The notes: generated from the letters alone by a model not told the origin. Positions 9,056 through 17,587 are shown, counted from the first letter of the stretch. The stretch: 64,000 bases of DNA from Nonlabens spongiae (GCF_002117125.1 NZ_CP019344.1:1950501-2014500); one strand, 5' to 3'. Translations and numbers: made by a program.

Positions 9056-10228
9056 TTAATTCTTGAAAAGCTTCACCGTCTTTTGCGCGCCATTTTCCAA
9101 TTGAATTTGCGCTAAATACAAACCACTTTTGAAAACTTTTGAGTCTACTTCAATCGTGAATGAATCAGGAGCCGACACTAAAACCAACTTACCTAACTGA
9201 TCAAAAACTTTGATATTTGCGATATCCATGTTTTGGTTTTCAAACACCCAGACCTTGCTGGAAGGATTAGGATACACTTTGAATCCTGCAAAATTTTCAT
9301 CGTCAACACTTGCGGTAGCGTTAAATGCATAGGTAAGAGCTGATCTTGAGAAAACAATGTCATAGGTTCCGGCTGTTGCTGGAATGTCGTTTGATCCATT
9401 AGGCTCGGCAACCCCACCTGGAAATGCTGTTCCTCCCCAATTAATTCCCCAGTCCTGATTTTGTCTAAACTTAATGGGACCATCTGTGAGAACTTGACCA
9501 TCTAAAGTATAGGTATCACCATCTATTGTGTTCATAAGAATATCAGTTGCATTATTGGGGTCAGGCCAGCCATTTGCTGCTGGACCAACGATTCCTACAT
9601 CTGGAATTGAGAACGAGTAATCACCTGTTGAAAAATTATAAGTCACCAAATAAAAACCACCTGGCATGGGAATGGAGGCGCCACCTTGTGTAGCAGTACC
9701 AGTAGGGAATGCCGTATCTCCATAAACGGTGGCTGTTCCCGTTTCACGGAACTGCAAATCACCCATGATGAAGTTTGTCACTGCAAGTTCATAGGTAACA
9801 CCATCTACCGTGGACATTTGTGGATTAGAACCACCAGTCACAGCAGTACCTGCCAACTCAATATCAGTAAATGGGGAAACATCGGTAAAACTATAGGTGT
9901 TATTATTTAAATCAACAAGAATATCGTAAACCCCTGCCTGTACGGGAATATCATTTGCAGTTATAGATCCAGTAGGAAAAGTATTACCCCCATAGCTGGG
10001 ATTCCCCCAGTCCATATCAGTCCTGAACTTTGCGGGACCAGTACTCAAGGTTAATCCAGCTATAAAATGGGTTCCATCTCCGTTATTAGTCAACATGATG
10101 TCAGGAGTGGGATTAGTAGCAGCATCTGGCCAACCGTTTGCAGCGGGTCCTACGATACCTATATTGCCTTGCGCAAAAGTGAGCATCGTAAAAAGAGCAC
10201 ATAAAGAAAAGAGTAAAGTTTTTTTCAT
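9056..10228 (-). CDS. secreted SusE/SusF-like repeat protein with T9SS sorting domain
   Basis: 390 residues. A signal peptide (MKKTLLFSLCALFTMLTFAQ) is followed by three related domains of about 100 residues; the first and third open with nearly identical GIVGPAANGWPD segments and contain DW.....GG..FP motifs, as in SusE/SusF starch-binding outer-membrane domains. The last 80 residues form a type A T9SS C-terminal domain (FKVYPNPSSKVWVFE ... KSGLYLAQIQLENG ... VKLFKN), which routes the protein to the cell surface. No SusC/SusD pair is nearby, so this is an orphan; polysaccharide or protein binding is inferred. The start was moved to the ATG before the signal peptide. Confidence 0.82.
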   Translation of the reverse strand: MKKTLLFSLCALFTMLTFAQGNIGIVGPAANGWPDAATNPTPDIMLTNNGDGTHFIAGLTLSTGPAKFRTDMDWGNPSYGGNTFPTGSITANDIPVQAGVYDILVDLNNNTYSFTDVSPFTDIELAGTAVTGGSNPQMSTVDGVTYELAVTNFIMGDLQFRETGTATVYGDTAFPTGTATQGGASIPMPGGFYLVTYNFSTGDYSFSIPDVGIVGPAANGWPDPNNATDILMNTIDGDTYTLDGQVLTDGPIKFRQNQDWGINWGGTAFPGGVAEPNGSNDIPATAGTYDIVFSRSALTYAFNATASVDDENFAGFKVYPNPSSKVWVFENQNMDIANIKVFDQLGKLVLVSAPDSFTIEVDSKVFKSGLYLAQIQLENGAQKTVKLFKN

Positions 10229-10338
10229 AACATATAATTTGTCTGTTTGCGTAAAGTTAATAAGCAAACCCAATTAACTGATTAATAAGCTACAAAGATT
10301 TACGAAATCGTTTTCGTTATAGTTTGAGCCAATAAAAA

Positions 10339-10362
10339 AACCAGCACCTTTCCGTGCTGGTT
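10339..10362 (-). terminator. rho-independent terminator of hpt-adk
   Basis: AACCAGCAC / GTGCTGGTT stem with a following T-run on the minus strand, 22 bp beyond the adk stop codon. Confidence 0.85.
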
Positions 10363-10383
10363 GAAAATTAATTTCGGTGGTTT

Positions 10384-11505
10384 TTACAATTTATCAAATT
10401 CCACACTTAAACGATCAGTGATTTCATCAATACTCCCCACGCCATCGACGCCGTAGTATTTATTCTGTTTCTGGTAGAAATCCTTTAGCGGTGCGGTCTC
10501 GTTATAATATACTTTAATGCGGTCTCTTATTACACTTTCATTGGCATCATCTGCTCTGCCACTGCTCTTTCCGCGTTCAAGCAAACGCTCTACAAGAACC
10601 TCGTCATCTACCTCTAAAGCTACCATACCGGAAACCTGCGTATCCTTGCTCTCCAGCAAACCATCGAGGGCGGTTGCTTGAGCCTCGGTGCGTGGGAAAC
10701 CATCAAAAATGAAGCCTTTTGCTTCGGGATGCTTTTCTACTTCTGCCTTGAGCATATTGATGGTGACTTCATCAGGCACGAGGTTTCCTTTGTCTATATA
10801 GGTTTTAGCAAGTTTACCCAGTTCTGTGGCATTTTTTATGTTATACCTGAAAACATCACCTGTTGAAATATGAACTAGACCATATTTCTCTTTAAGACGT
10901 TCGGCTTGAGTCCCTTTTCCAGCTCCCGGAGGGCCAAATAACACTATGTTTTTCATTTGTTTTGCTTGTACGTATAGTTCGGGCAGGTTGCGCCCTAGAT
11001 TGTTATAGTCCATGCCGTATCCCACGACAAATTTGTTCTCGATATTTTGACCCACGTAGTCTATTTCTAATTCCCGATTATAGACCTCAGGCTTTAAAAA
11101 CAGCGTAGCAATTTTAAGGTGTTGAGGATTATGCTGTTTCAGCTTTCGCGAAAGCGAGACCACCGTCAAGCCCGTGTCCACTATATTTTCTACAATGATG
11201 ACCGTGCGCCCCTCTAGGCTTATATCCAGATCCATGTCAAGTTGAATCGTCCCAGTGGACTTTGTTCCCTCGTAACTTTTAGTCCTTATAAAAGCGGTCT
11301 CACAATCTCCTTCAAAACGGCGTACGAGATCTGCCATTACCATGAAGCTGCCGTTTAATATTCCTAAGAACACAGGTCGATCTTCCTTGTGGTCACGATT
11401 GATTTGATAGGCAAGATTATTAACCGCGTCGCTGATTTGCTGGGCGCTTAGGAATGGCTTAAAATGTAGATCGTGTAACTGAATCACTTTTATGGCAAAG
11501 GTCAA
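10384..11505 (-). CDS. hypoxanthine phosphoribosyltransferase-adenylate kinase fusion
   Basis: One 373-residue frame with two enzymes. Residues about 7-180 are a purine phosphoribosyltransferase (LGILNGSFMVMADLVRR, TKSYEGTKSTG, PRPP loop VIIVENIVDTGLT, FVVGYGMDY). Residues about 184-373 are a complete adenylate kinase (MKNIVLFGPPGAGKGTQ, FIFDGFPRT, VERLLERGKSSGRADD). The kinase is the short type without an obvious zinc lid. No stop codon separates the parts. The fusion joins IMP/GMP salvage with ADP formation. The PRPP loop has Asn where HPRT usually has the second acidic residue (VENIVDTG instead of VEDIIDTG). A GTG at 11487 is an alternative start (MIQLHDLHF). Confidence 0.9.
   Translation of the reverse strand: MTFAIKVIQLHDLHFKPFLSAQQISDAVNNLAYQINRDHKEDRPVFLGILNGSFMVMADLVRRFEGDCETAFIRTKSYEGTKSTGTIQLDMDLDISLEGRTVIIVENIVDTGLTVVSLSRKLKQHNPQHLKIATLFLKPEVYNRELEIDYVGQNIENKFVVGYGMDYNNLGRNLPELYVQAKQMKNIVLFGPPGAGKGTQAERLKEKYGLVHISTGDVFRYNIKNATELGKLAKTYIDKGNLVPDEVTINMLKAEVEKHPEAKGFIFDGFPRTEAQATALDGLLESKDTQVSGMVALEVDDEVLVERLLERGKSSGRADDANESVIRDRIKVYYNETAPLKDFYQKQNKYYGVDGVGSIDEITDRLSVEFDKL
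11142..11155. repeat. palindrome core GCTTTCGCGAAAGC (coding copy, hpt-adk)
   Basis: 14-bp core copy; encodes LSRK in the phosphoribosyltransferase domain, directly after the PRPP loop helix. Confidence 0.9.
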
Positions 11506-11596
11506 AGATACTACGATTGTGCAAGGCGATAAAACCTAATTTACCTCAGTTTTCTAAACATAAGCCTAGAAACGCTGTTCTGAGTGATAAGAATTT

Positions 11597-11604
11597 TATT
11601 TTTG
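11597..11604 (+). promoter_or_regulatory. TAnnTTTG -7 element before purK
   Basis: TATTTTTG matches the Bacteroidota -7 consensus. It lies 5 bp before the purK ATG, so if it is used the transcript would be almost leaderless. No clear -33 TTTG was found. Confidence 0.45.
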
Positions 11605-11608
11605 AGGC

Positions 11609-12754
11609 ATGGAACAAACTCAATTCTCATCAGATTTTAGGTTAGGTATTTTGGGCGGTGGCCAGCTGGGTAAAATGTTGCTCTACACCACCCGCAAGTG
11701 GGACATCCTGACATATGTCATGGATAAAGACGATACCGCACCAGCCTTCCAAGGCTGTGATGTGTACTTTGAGGGTGACATTACAGATTACGAGGCGGTA
11801 ATGGAATTTGGCTCTCAGGTAGACGTGCTCACAATAGAAATTGAAAATGTAAATGTGCAGGCACTGGAGGAACTCGAGAAGCAGGGAATTGCAGTTTCAC
11901 CCAATGCTCGTGTGCTCAACCTTATCAAAAACAAGGCGGTCCAAAAGCAATTTTATCAAAATTACAAGATTCCCACAGCACCATTTAAAGTCTTGGCAAA
12001 TCCTGATGAAACTGAAGTTTTAGAGTTTCCTTTTGTCTGGAAAAGCGCTGAAGGCGGCTATGACGGCAAGGGTGTAAAAGTGATCAGAAAAGCTGAGGAT
12101 CTTAAAGACCTACCGCAATCCCAATGTATTTATGAGGAAATGGTCGATTTTGATCTGGAACTAGCAGTCATCGTCGCCAGAAATGCTCGAGGGGAAATGC
12201 GCACCTATCCTGTTGTGGAAATGGAATTTCACCCAGAGGCTAATCAAGTGGAATATGTTTTGTGCCCAGCCCGAATCAATCTGGATATTTCAGACAGAGC
12301 GAGAAAATTGGCTTTAAAAGTTTCTGAAGCCTATAATCATGTGGGACTTCTGGCAGTAGAAATGTTTCTTACCAAAAGCGGCGAACTTCTAGTCAATGAG
12401 GTTGCTCCCAGACCCCATAATTCAGGCCACTACAGCCTTGAAGGTGCCGTAACTGACCAGTTTGAGCAGCACGTACGATGTGTTTGCAACTTCCCGCTAG
12501 GCAGTACAGAAAGTACCATGGCCAGCGTGATGGTAAACCTCGTAGGTGAAGAAGGTCATACTGGACCCGTAGTTTATGAAGGTATTGAAGATATCATGAC
12601 CATGCCTGGTGTCACGCCACACGTATACGGTAAAAAAGAAACTCGCCCTTTCAGAAAAATGGGACACGTAACAGTAGTAGCTCAAGATATTATTGAAGCT
12701 CGCAAGATTGCTGAAAAAGTAAAAAGTAGTATTAAAGTGGTTGCTGCCGAATAG
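11609..12754 (+). CDS. purK: 5-(carboxyamino)imidazole ribonucleotide synthase
   Basis: 381-residue ATP-grasp enzyme that makes N5-CAIR from AIR, bicarbonate and ATP in purine synthesis. Landmarks: LGILGGGQLGKML at the N-terminus, the ATP-grasp lid and core (VWKSAEGGYDGKGVKVI, CIYEEMVDFDLELAVIVARN), and the metal/substrate site VNEVAPRPHNSGHYSLEGAVTDQFEQH. Length and motifs are complete. purE is not adjacent, unlike in many bacteria. Divergent from hpt-adk across about 100 bp, so both purine genes may share a control region. Confidence 0.95.
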   Translation: MEQTQFSSDFRLGILGGGQLGKMLLYTTRKWDILTYVMDKDDTAPAFQGCDVYFEGDITDYEAVMEFGSQVDVLTIEIENVNVQALEELEKQGIAVSPNARVLNLIKNKAVQKQFYQNYKIPTAPFKVLANPDETEVLEFPFVWKSAEGGYDGKGVKVIRKAEDLKDLPQSQCIYEEMVDFDLELAVIVARNARGEMRTYPVVEMEFHPEANQVEYVLCPARINLDISDRARKLALKVSEAYNHVGLLAVEMFLTKSGELLVNEVAPRPHNSGHYSLEGAVTDQFEQHVRCVCNFPLGSTESTMASVMVNLVGEEGHTGPVVYEGIEDIMTMPGVTPHVYGKKETRPFRKMGHVTVVAQDIIEARKIAEKVKSSIKVVAAE

Positions 12755-12834
12755 CAGAATAGTTGTCAGCATTTTTATCATTCATTTAATCTCTAAGTCT
12801 AGATCATAAAATTTCTAGTGGCTACATTTACCTC

Positions 12835-13971
12835 ATGATCAACAAGAGGTTGCTTGTCAAAAATCTGCTCGCACACAATGACGAGAACAGCTTCTACGAT
12901 AAGAAGCTTAAGATTGATCTTTCTAATAAAGAAGGCAAAGCAAAATTTCTCAAACATATTTGTGCGTTATCTAACAGCAATCCTAAGAACAATAGTTACA
13001 TCGTTATCGGGATTGATGATAGGACTAATGAAATCGTAGGCACGCACTTTTTTGACGATAGTAAACTTCAAAACTTGATCAACGCCTACCTGACTAATGC
13101 GCCACAAATCCAATATGAGAATGTAGCTTTCCCACACCTCCCCAGCGATCAGGTAGTGGGGCTCGTACGCATCGCAGCACAGGATGGGGTTACTTCACTA
13201 CGCAAGAATATCTGGAAATATTATGGTGGTGCGGTCTTTTTTAGGGACGGTAGTATTTCCATGCCCAAAGTTTTTGACATTGAGGTTGTGGATCACAACT
13301 CAGAAGTGGTTCAAAAAATCGAGCGTCAGTCCAGCAATAATATCCAGCTCACGCTGGACAGAGTCGTTGATTTTGTCAAACGTGATAAAGGTGCAATTAA
13401 AACCCAATATCAGGTTTTCAAAGAACAGTTTGTCGTATGCTGGTCGGGAAAGACAAAAAAAAAGAAAGGACAGACGTATTATAGCCGGGTGGACATCGAG
13501 TTGGTAAACGAGCAAGTAAGGCTGTTTTACAGCGCTCTGGATGAGGTGCAAATCACTTATGATGAGGACTCCTTCACCATTCTGGAATACCTGCATTTGG
13601 GAATAGGCGATGCCCAGAAATATTACCCATTGGAACGGCAGCGTTTTTCATTTTATCCTAATGGAACCTATAGTATAGAGACTAAAATATTGTTTAATCC
13701 GCCATACTTTGATAGGCGCACATTGCATCATATTTATAATTGTAATTTATCCCTGCTTTCCCAATTAGAGAAAGGCAAGGAATTAAATTCAGATCAGCTG
13801 GAGGAACTTAAAAAACTTCCTGAGCAAATGCTTATTTGCCAGTTCAACAACGTGGGTGAACCCATAGAAAAAATGAAAGCCATGAAGCAGTACCTCAAAA
13901 CCTTTCCTAAGGTTTACAAATCCTACAAAGAATCCCTGCGCGTCTTGCGTAAAGTAACCTACAACTCATGA
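12835..13971 (+). CDS. AlbA_2 (Schlafen-like) domain protein
   Basis: 378-residue protein. The first 150 residues look like an AlbA_2/Schlafen domain: EGKAKFLKHICALSNS, then NSYIVIGIDDRTNEIVGTHFFDD and the strand-loop VGLVRIAAQDGV. The rest, up to residue 378, has no domain I recognise, with a basic patch GKTKKKKGQ near residue 205 and a helical C-terminal tail rich in Lys/Leu. AlbA_2 domains occur in nucleic-acid-binding and defence-related proteins, but the role here is unknown. It overlaps the phosphoesterase gene by 4 bp (ATGA), implying co-translation and possible functional linkage. Confidence 0.65.
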   Translation: MINKRLLVKNLLAHNDENSFYDKKLKIDLSNKEGKAKFLKHICALSNSNPKNNSYIVIGIDDRTNEIVGTHFFDDSKLQNLINAYLTNAPQIQYENVAFPHLPSDQVVGLVRIAAQDGVTSLRKNIWKYYGGAVFFRDGSISMPKVFDIEVVDHNSEVVQKIERQSSNNIQLTLDRVVDFVKRDKGAIKTQYQVFKEQFVVCWSGKTKKKKGQTYYSRVDIELVNEQVRLFYSALDEVQITYDEDSFTILEYLHLGIGDAQKYYPLERQRFSFYPNGTYSIETKILFNPPYFDRRTLHHIYNCNLSLLSQLEKGKELNSDQLEELKKLPEQMLICQFNNVGEPIEKMKAMKQYLKTFPKVYKSYKESLRVLRKVTYNS

Positions 13972-14723
13972 GAACTATAGTCATAGGCGACATTCACGGC
14001 GGTTATAAAGCTCTTGTCCAACTTATGGAACGCGTAGCTCCCACAAACGCTGACCAACTCATTTTCTTAGGCGATTATGTAGACGGCTGGTCAGAAAGTT
14101 ATGAGGTGATTGATTATTTGATCTCGCTTTCTAGTTCGCTTTCGCGAAAGCGAAATAACGTAAATGAAGCAAAACCCATATTCCTAAGAGGAAACCACGA
14201 CGAGCTGGTACTCAATTATTTTACCCAAGAAGATGAGAATGAAATGTGGCTCTATCATGGAGGGAAAAGCACCGTAAAAAGTTACCAAAACAGGCCGCCA
14301 GAGAAAATCCAAGAACACATCAATTTTCTCAAAAATGGACTCGTAAACTATTATGAAAAAGATGGCAATGGGTTTTTTCACGCCGGTTTTCACAACCTAA
14401 AAGGTCCAGCGCATGAGTATTATGAAACCATGTCCTACTGGGATCGCAGCCTTTGGGAAATGGCGTTATGTATGGATTCTAACATCGCAAAAGATGACCT
14501 GCGCTACCCTAATCGGTTGAAGTTGTACAATGAGATTTTTATAGGTCATACGCCCACAGATCGGTTGGGAAAACATGTTCCCATCAACGCTGCAAATGTT
14601 TGGAATGTAGACACCGCTGCGGCTTATAAAGGCCCGCTCACCGCACTCTGCGTAGAGGATAAGACCATTTGGCAAAGTGATCCAGTCCATACTTTTTATC
14701 CTGATGAAAAGGGGAGGAACTAG
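13968..14723 (+). CDS. calcineurin-like metallophosphoesterase (PrpE/ApaH type)
   Basis: 251-residue phosphatase of the PP-family/bis-nucleosyl tetraphosphatase type. The metal ligands are clear: GDIHGGY (residues 7-13), GDYVDG (34-39), GNHDE, FHAGF and IGHTP. The complete core suggests an active serine/threonine protein phosphatase, PrpE-like or Ap4A hydrolase. It is translationally coupled to the AlbA_2 gene upstream. A palindrome copy at 14137 encodes SLSRKRN in a loop between the second and third metal-binding motifs, making this loop longer than usual. Confidence 0.8.
   Translation: MRTIVIGDIHGGYKALVQLMERVAPTNADQLIFLGDYVDGWSESYEVIDYLISLSSSLSRKRNNVNEAKPIFLRGNHDELVLNYFTQEDENEMWLYHGGKSTVKSYQNRPPEKIQEHINFLKNGLVNYYEKDGNGFFHAGFHNLKGPAHEYYETMSYWDRSLWEMALCMDSNIAKDDLRYPNRLKLYNEIFIGHTPTDRLGKHVPINAANVWNVDTAAAYKGPLTALCVEDKTIWQSDPVHTFYPDEKGRN
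14137..14152. repeat. 16-bp palindrome (coding copy, phosphoesterase)
   Basis: Perfect copy in the LSRKR frame, in a surface loop between GDYVDG and GNHDE. Confidence 0.95.
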
Positions 14724-14961
14724 GTGAAGTTGAAGCTGAAATTGAAGATGAACTTGAACTTGAAGCCGAAGATGAAGACATCTAGCTGATGTCATTCTGA
14801 ACGGAGCCTAGCGAGTCCCATACAGCTGTCGGGACAGAATCTGCTGGATCGGGACTTCTGAAACCTTTCTAGATCGAGACATTATTATTGAGACTCTGTC
14901 CCGATAATTATCGGGACACTCGCTCACTCGCGTTCAGAGTGACGGTTTGGTTTTGTCTTTA

Positions 14962-15026
14962 ATTTTGATTTTGATTTTGATTTTGATTTTGATTTTGATT
15001 TTGATTTTGATTTTGATTTTGATTTT
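14962..15026. repeat. (ATTTTG)n tandem hexamer, about 11 copies
   Basis: 65 bp of perfect ATTTTG repeats within composite element A, in the 5' region of the SPFH gene. A likely site of slipped-strand length variation. Confidence 0.95.
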
Positions 15027-15040
15027 AAAATTAGCGATCC

Positions 15041-15056
15041 CGCTTTCGCGAAAGCG
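15041..15056. repeat. 16-bp palindrome (intergenic copy, element A)
   Basis: Perfect copy at the right end of composite element A, 54 bp before the SPFH gene. Confidence 0.95.
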
Positions 15057-15109
15057 TAACAAACACTATCTTCAACCGACACATTTTAGAACCTAATAAC
15101 TAACTTAAA

Positions 15110-16249
15110 ATGGGAATATTTGACAAAATCAAAGAAAAGCTAAGCAACGAGTTTATCGACATCGTTGAATGGTTGGATTATACGGAAGACACGATCGCGC
15201 ACCGTTTTGAGCGCTATCAAAACGAGATCAAGAACAATGCACAACTGATCGTGCGTGAGGGACAAGCGGCTGTTTTTGTAAATGAGGGGCAACTCGCTGA
15301 TGTTTTTACACCGGGAACCTACACACTCAATACACAGAACCTACCGATTCTCACCACGCTGAAAGGCTGGAAATACGGTTTCAACTCACCCTTTAAGGCC
15401 GAGGTCTATTTTGTCAACACCACTCTATTTACGGACGAGAAGTGGGGAACTAAAAATCCCATCACGCTGAGTGACGACCGTTTTGGACTGGTGGAGATCA
15501 GAGCCTTTGGAACCTATGCATTCAAAGTTGCTGATCCAGGCAAGTTCATCGTGGACATCGTGGGGACGGACAATAATTTCACCAATTTTGAGATCAACGA
15601 GCACCTCAAGAGTTTGATTGCTACGCGCTTTACGGATACCGTAGGTGAGGCCAATTTGCCTATCGAACTTTACGCAGCAAACACCACAGAACTTAGCGAC
15701 ACGTGTCGTGAGGTAATGCAGCCAGAGTTTTTAAGCGTGGGTATTTCCCTAGAGCGCTTCTTTATCGAGAACGTATCCATGCCCGAGGATCTCAAAAAAG
15801 AAATCTTTGAATACAGCCGCATTGATAAAATTGACTTAGACAAGCTTACCAAATTCAAAACCGCCAAGGCAATTGAAGCTGCAGCCACTAATGAGGGCGG
15901 TACAGCCGGCGCCGGAATGGGAATGGGAATGGGATTTGTGATGGCCCAGCAAATGGGGAACATGATGAATCCGCAAATGGGTTCGCAGCAGCAAGCGCAA
16001 CAAAGACAGCAACCACCTGCTGCAGCCGTACCGCCTCCCATGCCACAAGCGGTTCAATATTATTACGCAATGAACGGTGCCCAAAGCGGTCCCGTAGGTT
16101 ATGAGCAGATGCAATCGCTATTTGCGAGCCGCACGATCAACAGAGAAACTCTGGTCTGGAAAGCGGGCATGGATGGCTGGAAAGCGCTAAAAGAGGTAGA
16201 CGAACTTAAAAGCTTTTTAGGAGGTAATACACCGCCGCCATTGCCGTAA
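15110..16249 (+). CDS. SPFH-domain protein with C-terminal GYF_2 domain (YdjI-like)
   Basis: 379 residues. Residues about 1-255 form an SPFH/band-7-like domain of the YdjI or virion-core type (QLIVREGQAAVFVNEGQLADVFTPGTYTL, LSVGISLERFFIENVSMPEDL). A low-complexity Gly/Met/Gln/Pro linker (GAGMGMGMGFVMAQQMG, QQQAQQRQQPP, about 260-305) leads to a GYF_2 domain (YYYAMNGAQSGPVGYEQM ... LVWKAGMDGWKAL). No transmembrane helix. B. subtilis YdjI acts with a zinc-ribbon membrane protein (YdjG) at the membrane; the next gene here is such a zinc-ribbon protein, so the pair is probably functional. Confidence 0.8.
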   Translation: MGIFDKIKEKLSNEFIDIVEWLDYTEDTIAHRFERYQNEIKNNAQLIVREGQAAVFVNEGQLADVFTPGTYTLNTQNLPILTTLKGWKYGFNSPFKAEVYFVNTTLFTDEKWGTKNPITLSDDRFGLVEIRAFGTYAFKVADPGKFIVDIVGTDNNFTNFEINEHLKSLIATRFTDTVGEANLPIELYAANTTELSDTCREVMQPEFLSVGISLERFFIENVSMPEDLKKEIFEYSRIDKIDLDKLTKFKTAKAIEAAATNEGGTAGAGMGMGMGFVMAQQMGNMMNPQMGSQQQAQQRQQPPAAAVPPPMPQAVQYYYAMNGAQSGPVGYEQMQSLFASRTINRETLVWKAGMDGWKALKEVDELKSFLGGNTPPPLP

Positions 16250-16301
16250 ATTTTTAGTTGGCAGTTTTTTGGTTGACAGTTGCTATTGTATAGAATATTA
16301 G

Positions 16302-16318
16302 GGCGGATCGCATCCGCC
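16302..16318. repeat. GGCGGATCGCATCCGCC palindrome
   Basis: Inverted repeat of the GGCGGATnCnATCCGCC family in the SPFH/zinc-ribbon gap, preceded by AGTTGGCAGTTTTTTGG-like tracts. Other copies: 28212, 28267, 32338, degenerate at 27639. Confidence 0.8.
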
Positions 16319-16404
16319 TTAATATCAAAGGCATATCGTATCGTTTCATATTCAAGCTTTTTGAATCCATTGCGAGTCCATCTATCTTGTTCCAATATTT
16401 ATAA

Positions 16405-17505
16405 ATGAACCCCACACCCACCAAATCTTCTGAACGCAAGAAATCCTGCATCAACTGTGGTGCAGAGTTGACCTATGAACCCGGTACGGAGTTCATCACT
16501 TGTGACTATTGCGGTCACAAAGAGGAGATCGACGAGCCACAACAGCCGTTTGAGGAACTGGAATTGCAGAAATACCTGCAAACCATGGGTGCCCAGCAGC
16601 ATAGTATGGAAATATCCATGCTGCAATGCAAAAACTGTGGTGCAACTCAACATATTGAGGATAATTATAAATCCCTGCATTGCGTGTATTGTACCATGCC
16701 GCTGATCGTGGAGGACATGTATCAGGAAGAGTGGATTTTGCCTGGCGCAGTGGTCCCTTTTCAAATCGATCAGAATAAAGCGCACCAAATTTTTAAGAAA
16801 TGGGTCGCGGGATTATGGTGGGCGCCCAACAATTTACAGCGCGCTTCACTGAGTCCTGAAAACACGCGTGGATTGTATGTCCCTTACTGGACCTTTGATG
16901 CGCAACTCTTTTCTAGTTACCGAGGACAGCGAGGAGAATATTACTACGTCACAAAAACCGTAGGTTCTGGTAAAAACAAGCGCACGGTACAAGAGCGTCG
17001 CACGAGGTGGTATCCCGCTGCTGGCGAAGTTTCAGGATTTGTGGATGATACGTTAGTTAGAGCGTCTGAACAAACGGGAGGGCGTATACCGCAACAGATA
17101 GCTCATTGGAATCTGGATGCCTTAAAAAGTTTTGACACGAGCTTTCTCGCGGGCTATGTGACTGAGAAATACACCATATCACTCAAAGATGGACATGTTG
17201 ATGCTCAAAAGAAAGCTGAACAAATCGCCCGGAACTGGATACGCCGCGATATAGGTGGCGATACCCAGCGTATCTCCTCGATGAACATGACTTTAAGTGA
17301 TGAAACCTTTAAACATATTTTACTGCCGGTGTACATCAGCAGTTATAAGTACGATGGTAAGCAATACAGCTTTTACGTGAACGGCCAGACCAGTAGAATT
17401 CATGGATCGAGGCCGTATTCTTCTTGGAAGATTTTCTTGGCAATTATTGCCGCTTTAGCATTGATAGCCTTAGGCGCCTATTTGATGAATTATTTTCAGG
17501 TGTAG
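16405..17505 (+). CDS. double zinc-ribbon membrane protein, SPFH partner
   Basis: 366 residues. Two zinc ribbons lie at the N-terminus (CINCGAEL ... CDYCGHK at about 16-38; CKNCGATQ ... CVYCTMPL at about 74-97). A large middle domain follows (WVAGLWWAPNN, YVPYWTFDAQLFSSYRGQRGEYYYV), then one C-terminal helix (IFLAIIAALALIALGAYLM) that anchors it. Homologues are often mislabelled as primosomal N'-like or helicase because of the ribbons; there is no helicase motif. Adjacent to the YdjI-like SPFH gene, it probably recruits or organises it at the membrane. Confidence 0.75.
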   Translation: MNPTPTKSSERKKSCINCGAELTYEPGTEFITCDYCGHKEEIDEPQQPFEELELQKYLQTMGAQQHSMEISMLQCKNCGATQHIEDNYKSLHCVYCTMPLIVEDMYQEEWILPGAVVPFQIDQNKAHQIFKKWVAGLWWAPNNLQRASLSPENTRGLYVPYWTFDAQLFSSYRGQRGEYYYVTKTVGSGKNKRTVQERRTRWYPAAGEVSGFVDDTLVRASEQTGGRIPQQIAHWNLDALKSFDTSFLAGYVTEKYTISLKDGHVDAQKKAEQIARNWIRRDIGGDTQRISSMNMTLSDETFKHILLPVYISSYKYDGKQYSFYVNGQTSRIHGSRPYSSWKIFLAIIAALALIALGAYLMNYFQV

Positions 17506-17506
17506 A

Positions 17507-17587
17507 TCAATCGTTGATTAATTTCTTAAATATATAACGGGTAACAAAAATATCATTGAAACCAGTAGTACCACCGTAACTTTCAAC
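17507..17587 (-). pseudogene. decayed 3' end of a paralogue of the 18524-19033 gene
   Basis: On the minus strand the 26 codons before a TGA read VESYGGTTGFNDIFVTRYIFKK..., matching the end of the intact protein at 18524 (TESYGGDGDSNGIYVTRYIFKK). Upstream in this frame a stop codon follows within a few codons, so only the tail survives. It overlaps the last codons of the 17583-18161 gene in another frame. Confidence 0.75.

Larger units (their letters stand above)
14724..15056. repeat. composite dispersed element, copy A
   Basis: Fills the gap between the phosphoesterase and SPFH genes. In order: a GAAGTTGAAGCTGAA-type purine-rich arm (14724-14785); an inverted-repeat core 14791-14943 with ends GTCATTCTGA / TTCAGAGTGAC, containing the 20-bp palindrome at 14898-14917 and a CAGCTGTCGGGACAGAATCTG segment; an (ATTTTG)n arm (14962-15026); and the 16-bp palindrome (15041-15056). 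No open reading frame of note. The same order is found at 22688-22965 (inverted) and 33463-33672. Confidence 0.8.

Noticed and set aside
14962..15026. Possible CRISPR array
   Set aside because: The hexamers are contiguous without spacers, and no cas genes are in the window.
15670..16041. Minus-strand Cys/Pro-rich frame opposite the SPFH gene
   Set aside because: Artefact of antisense reading of the Gln/Met/Gly-rich linker.
16405..17505. Primosomal protein N'/helicase
   Set aside because: Only zinc ribbons are shared; there is no Walker A or helicase motif, and a C-terminal membrane helix is present.
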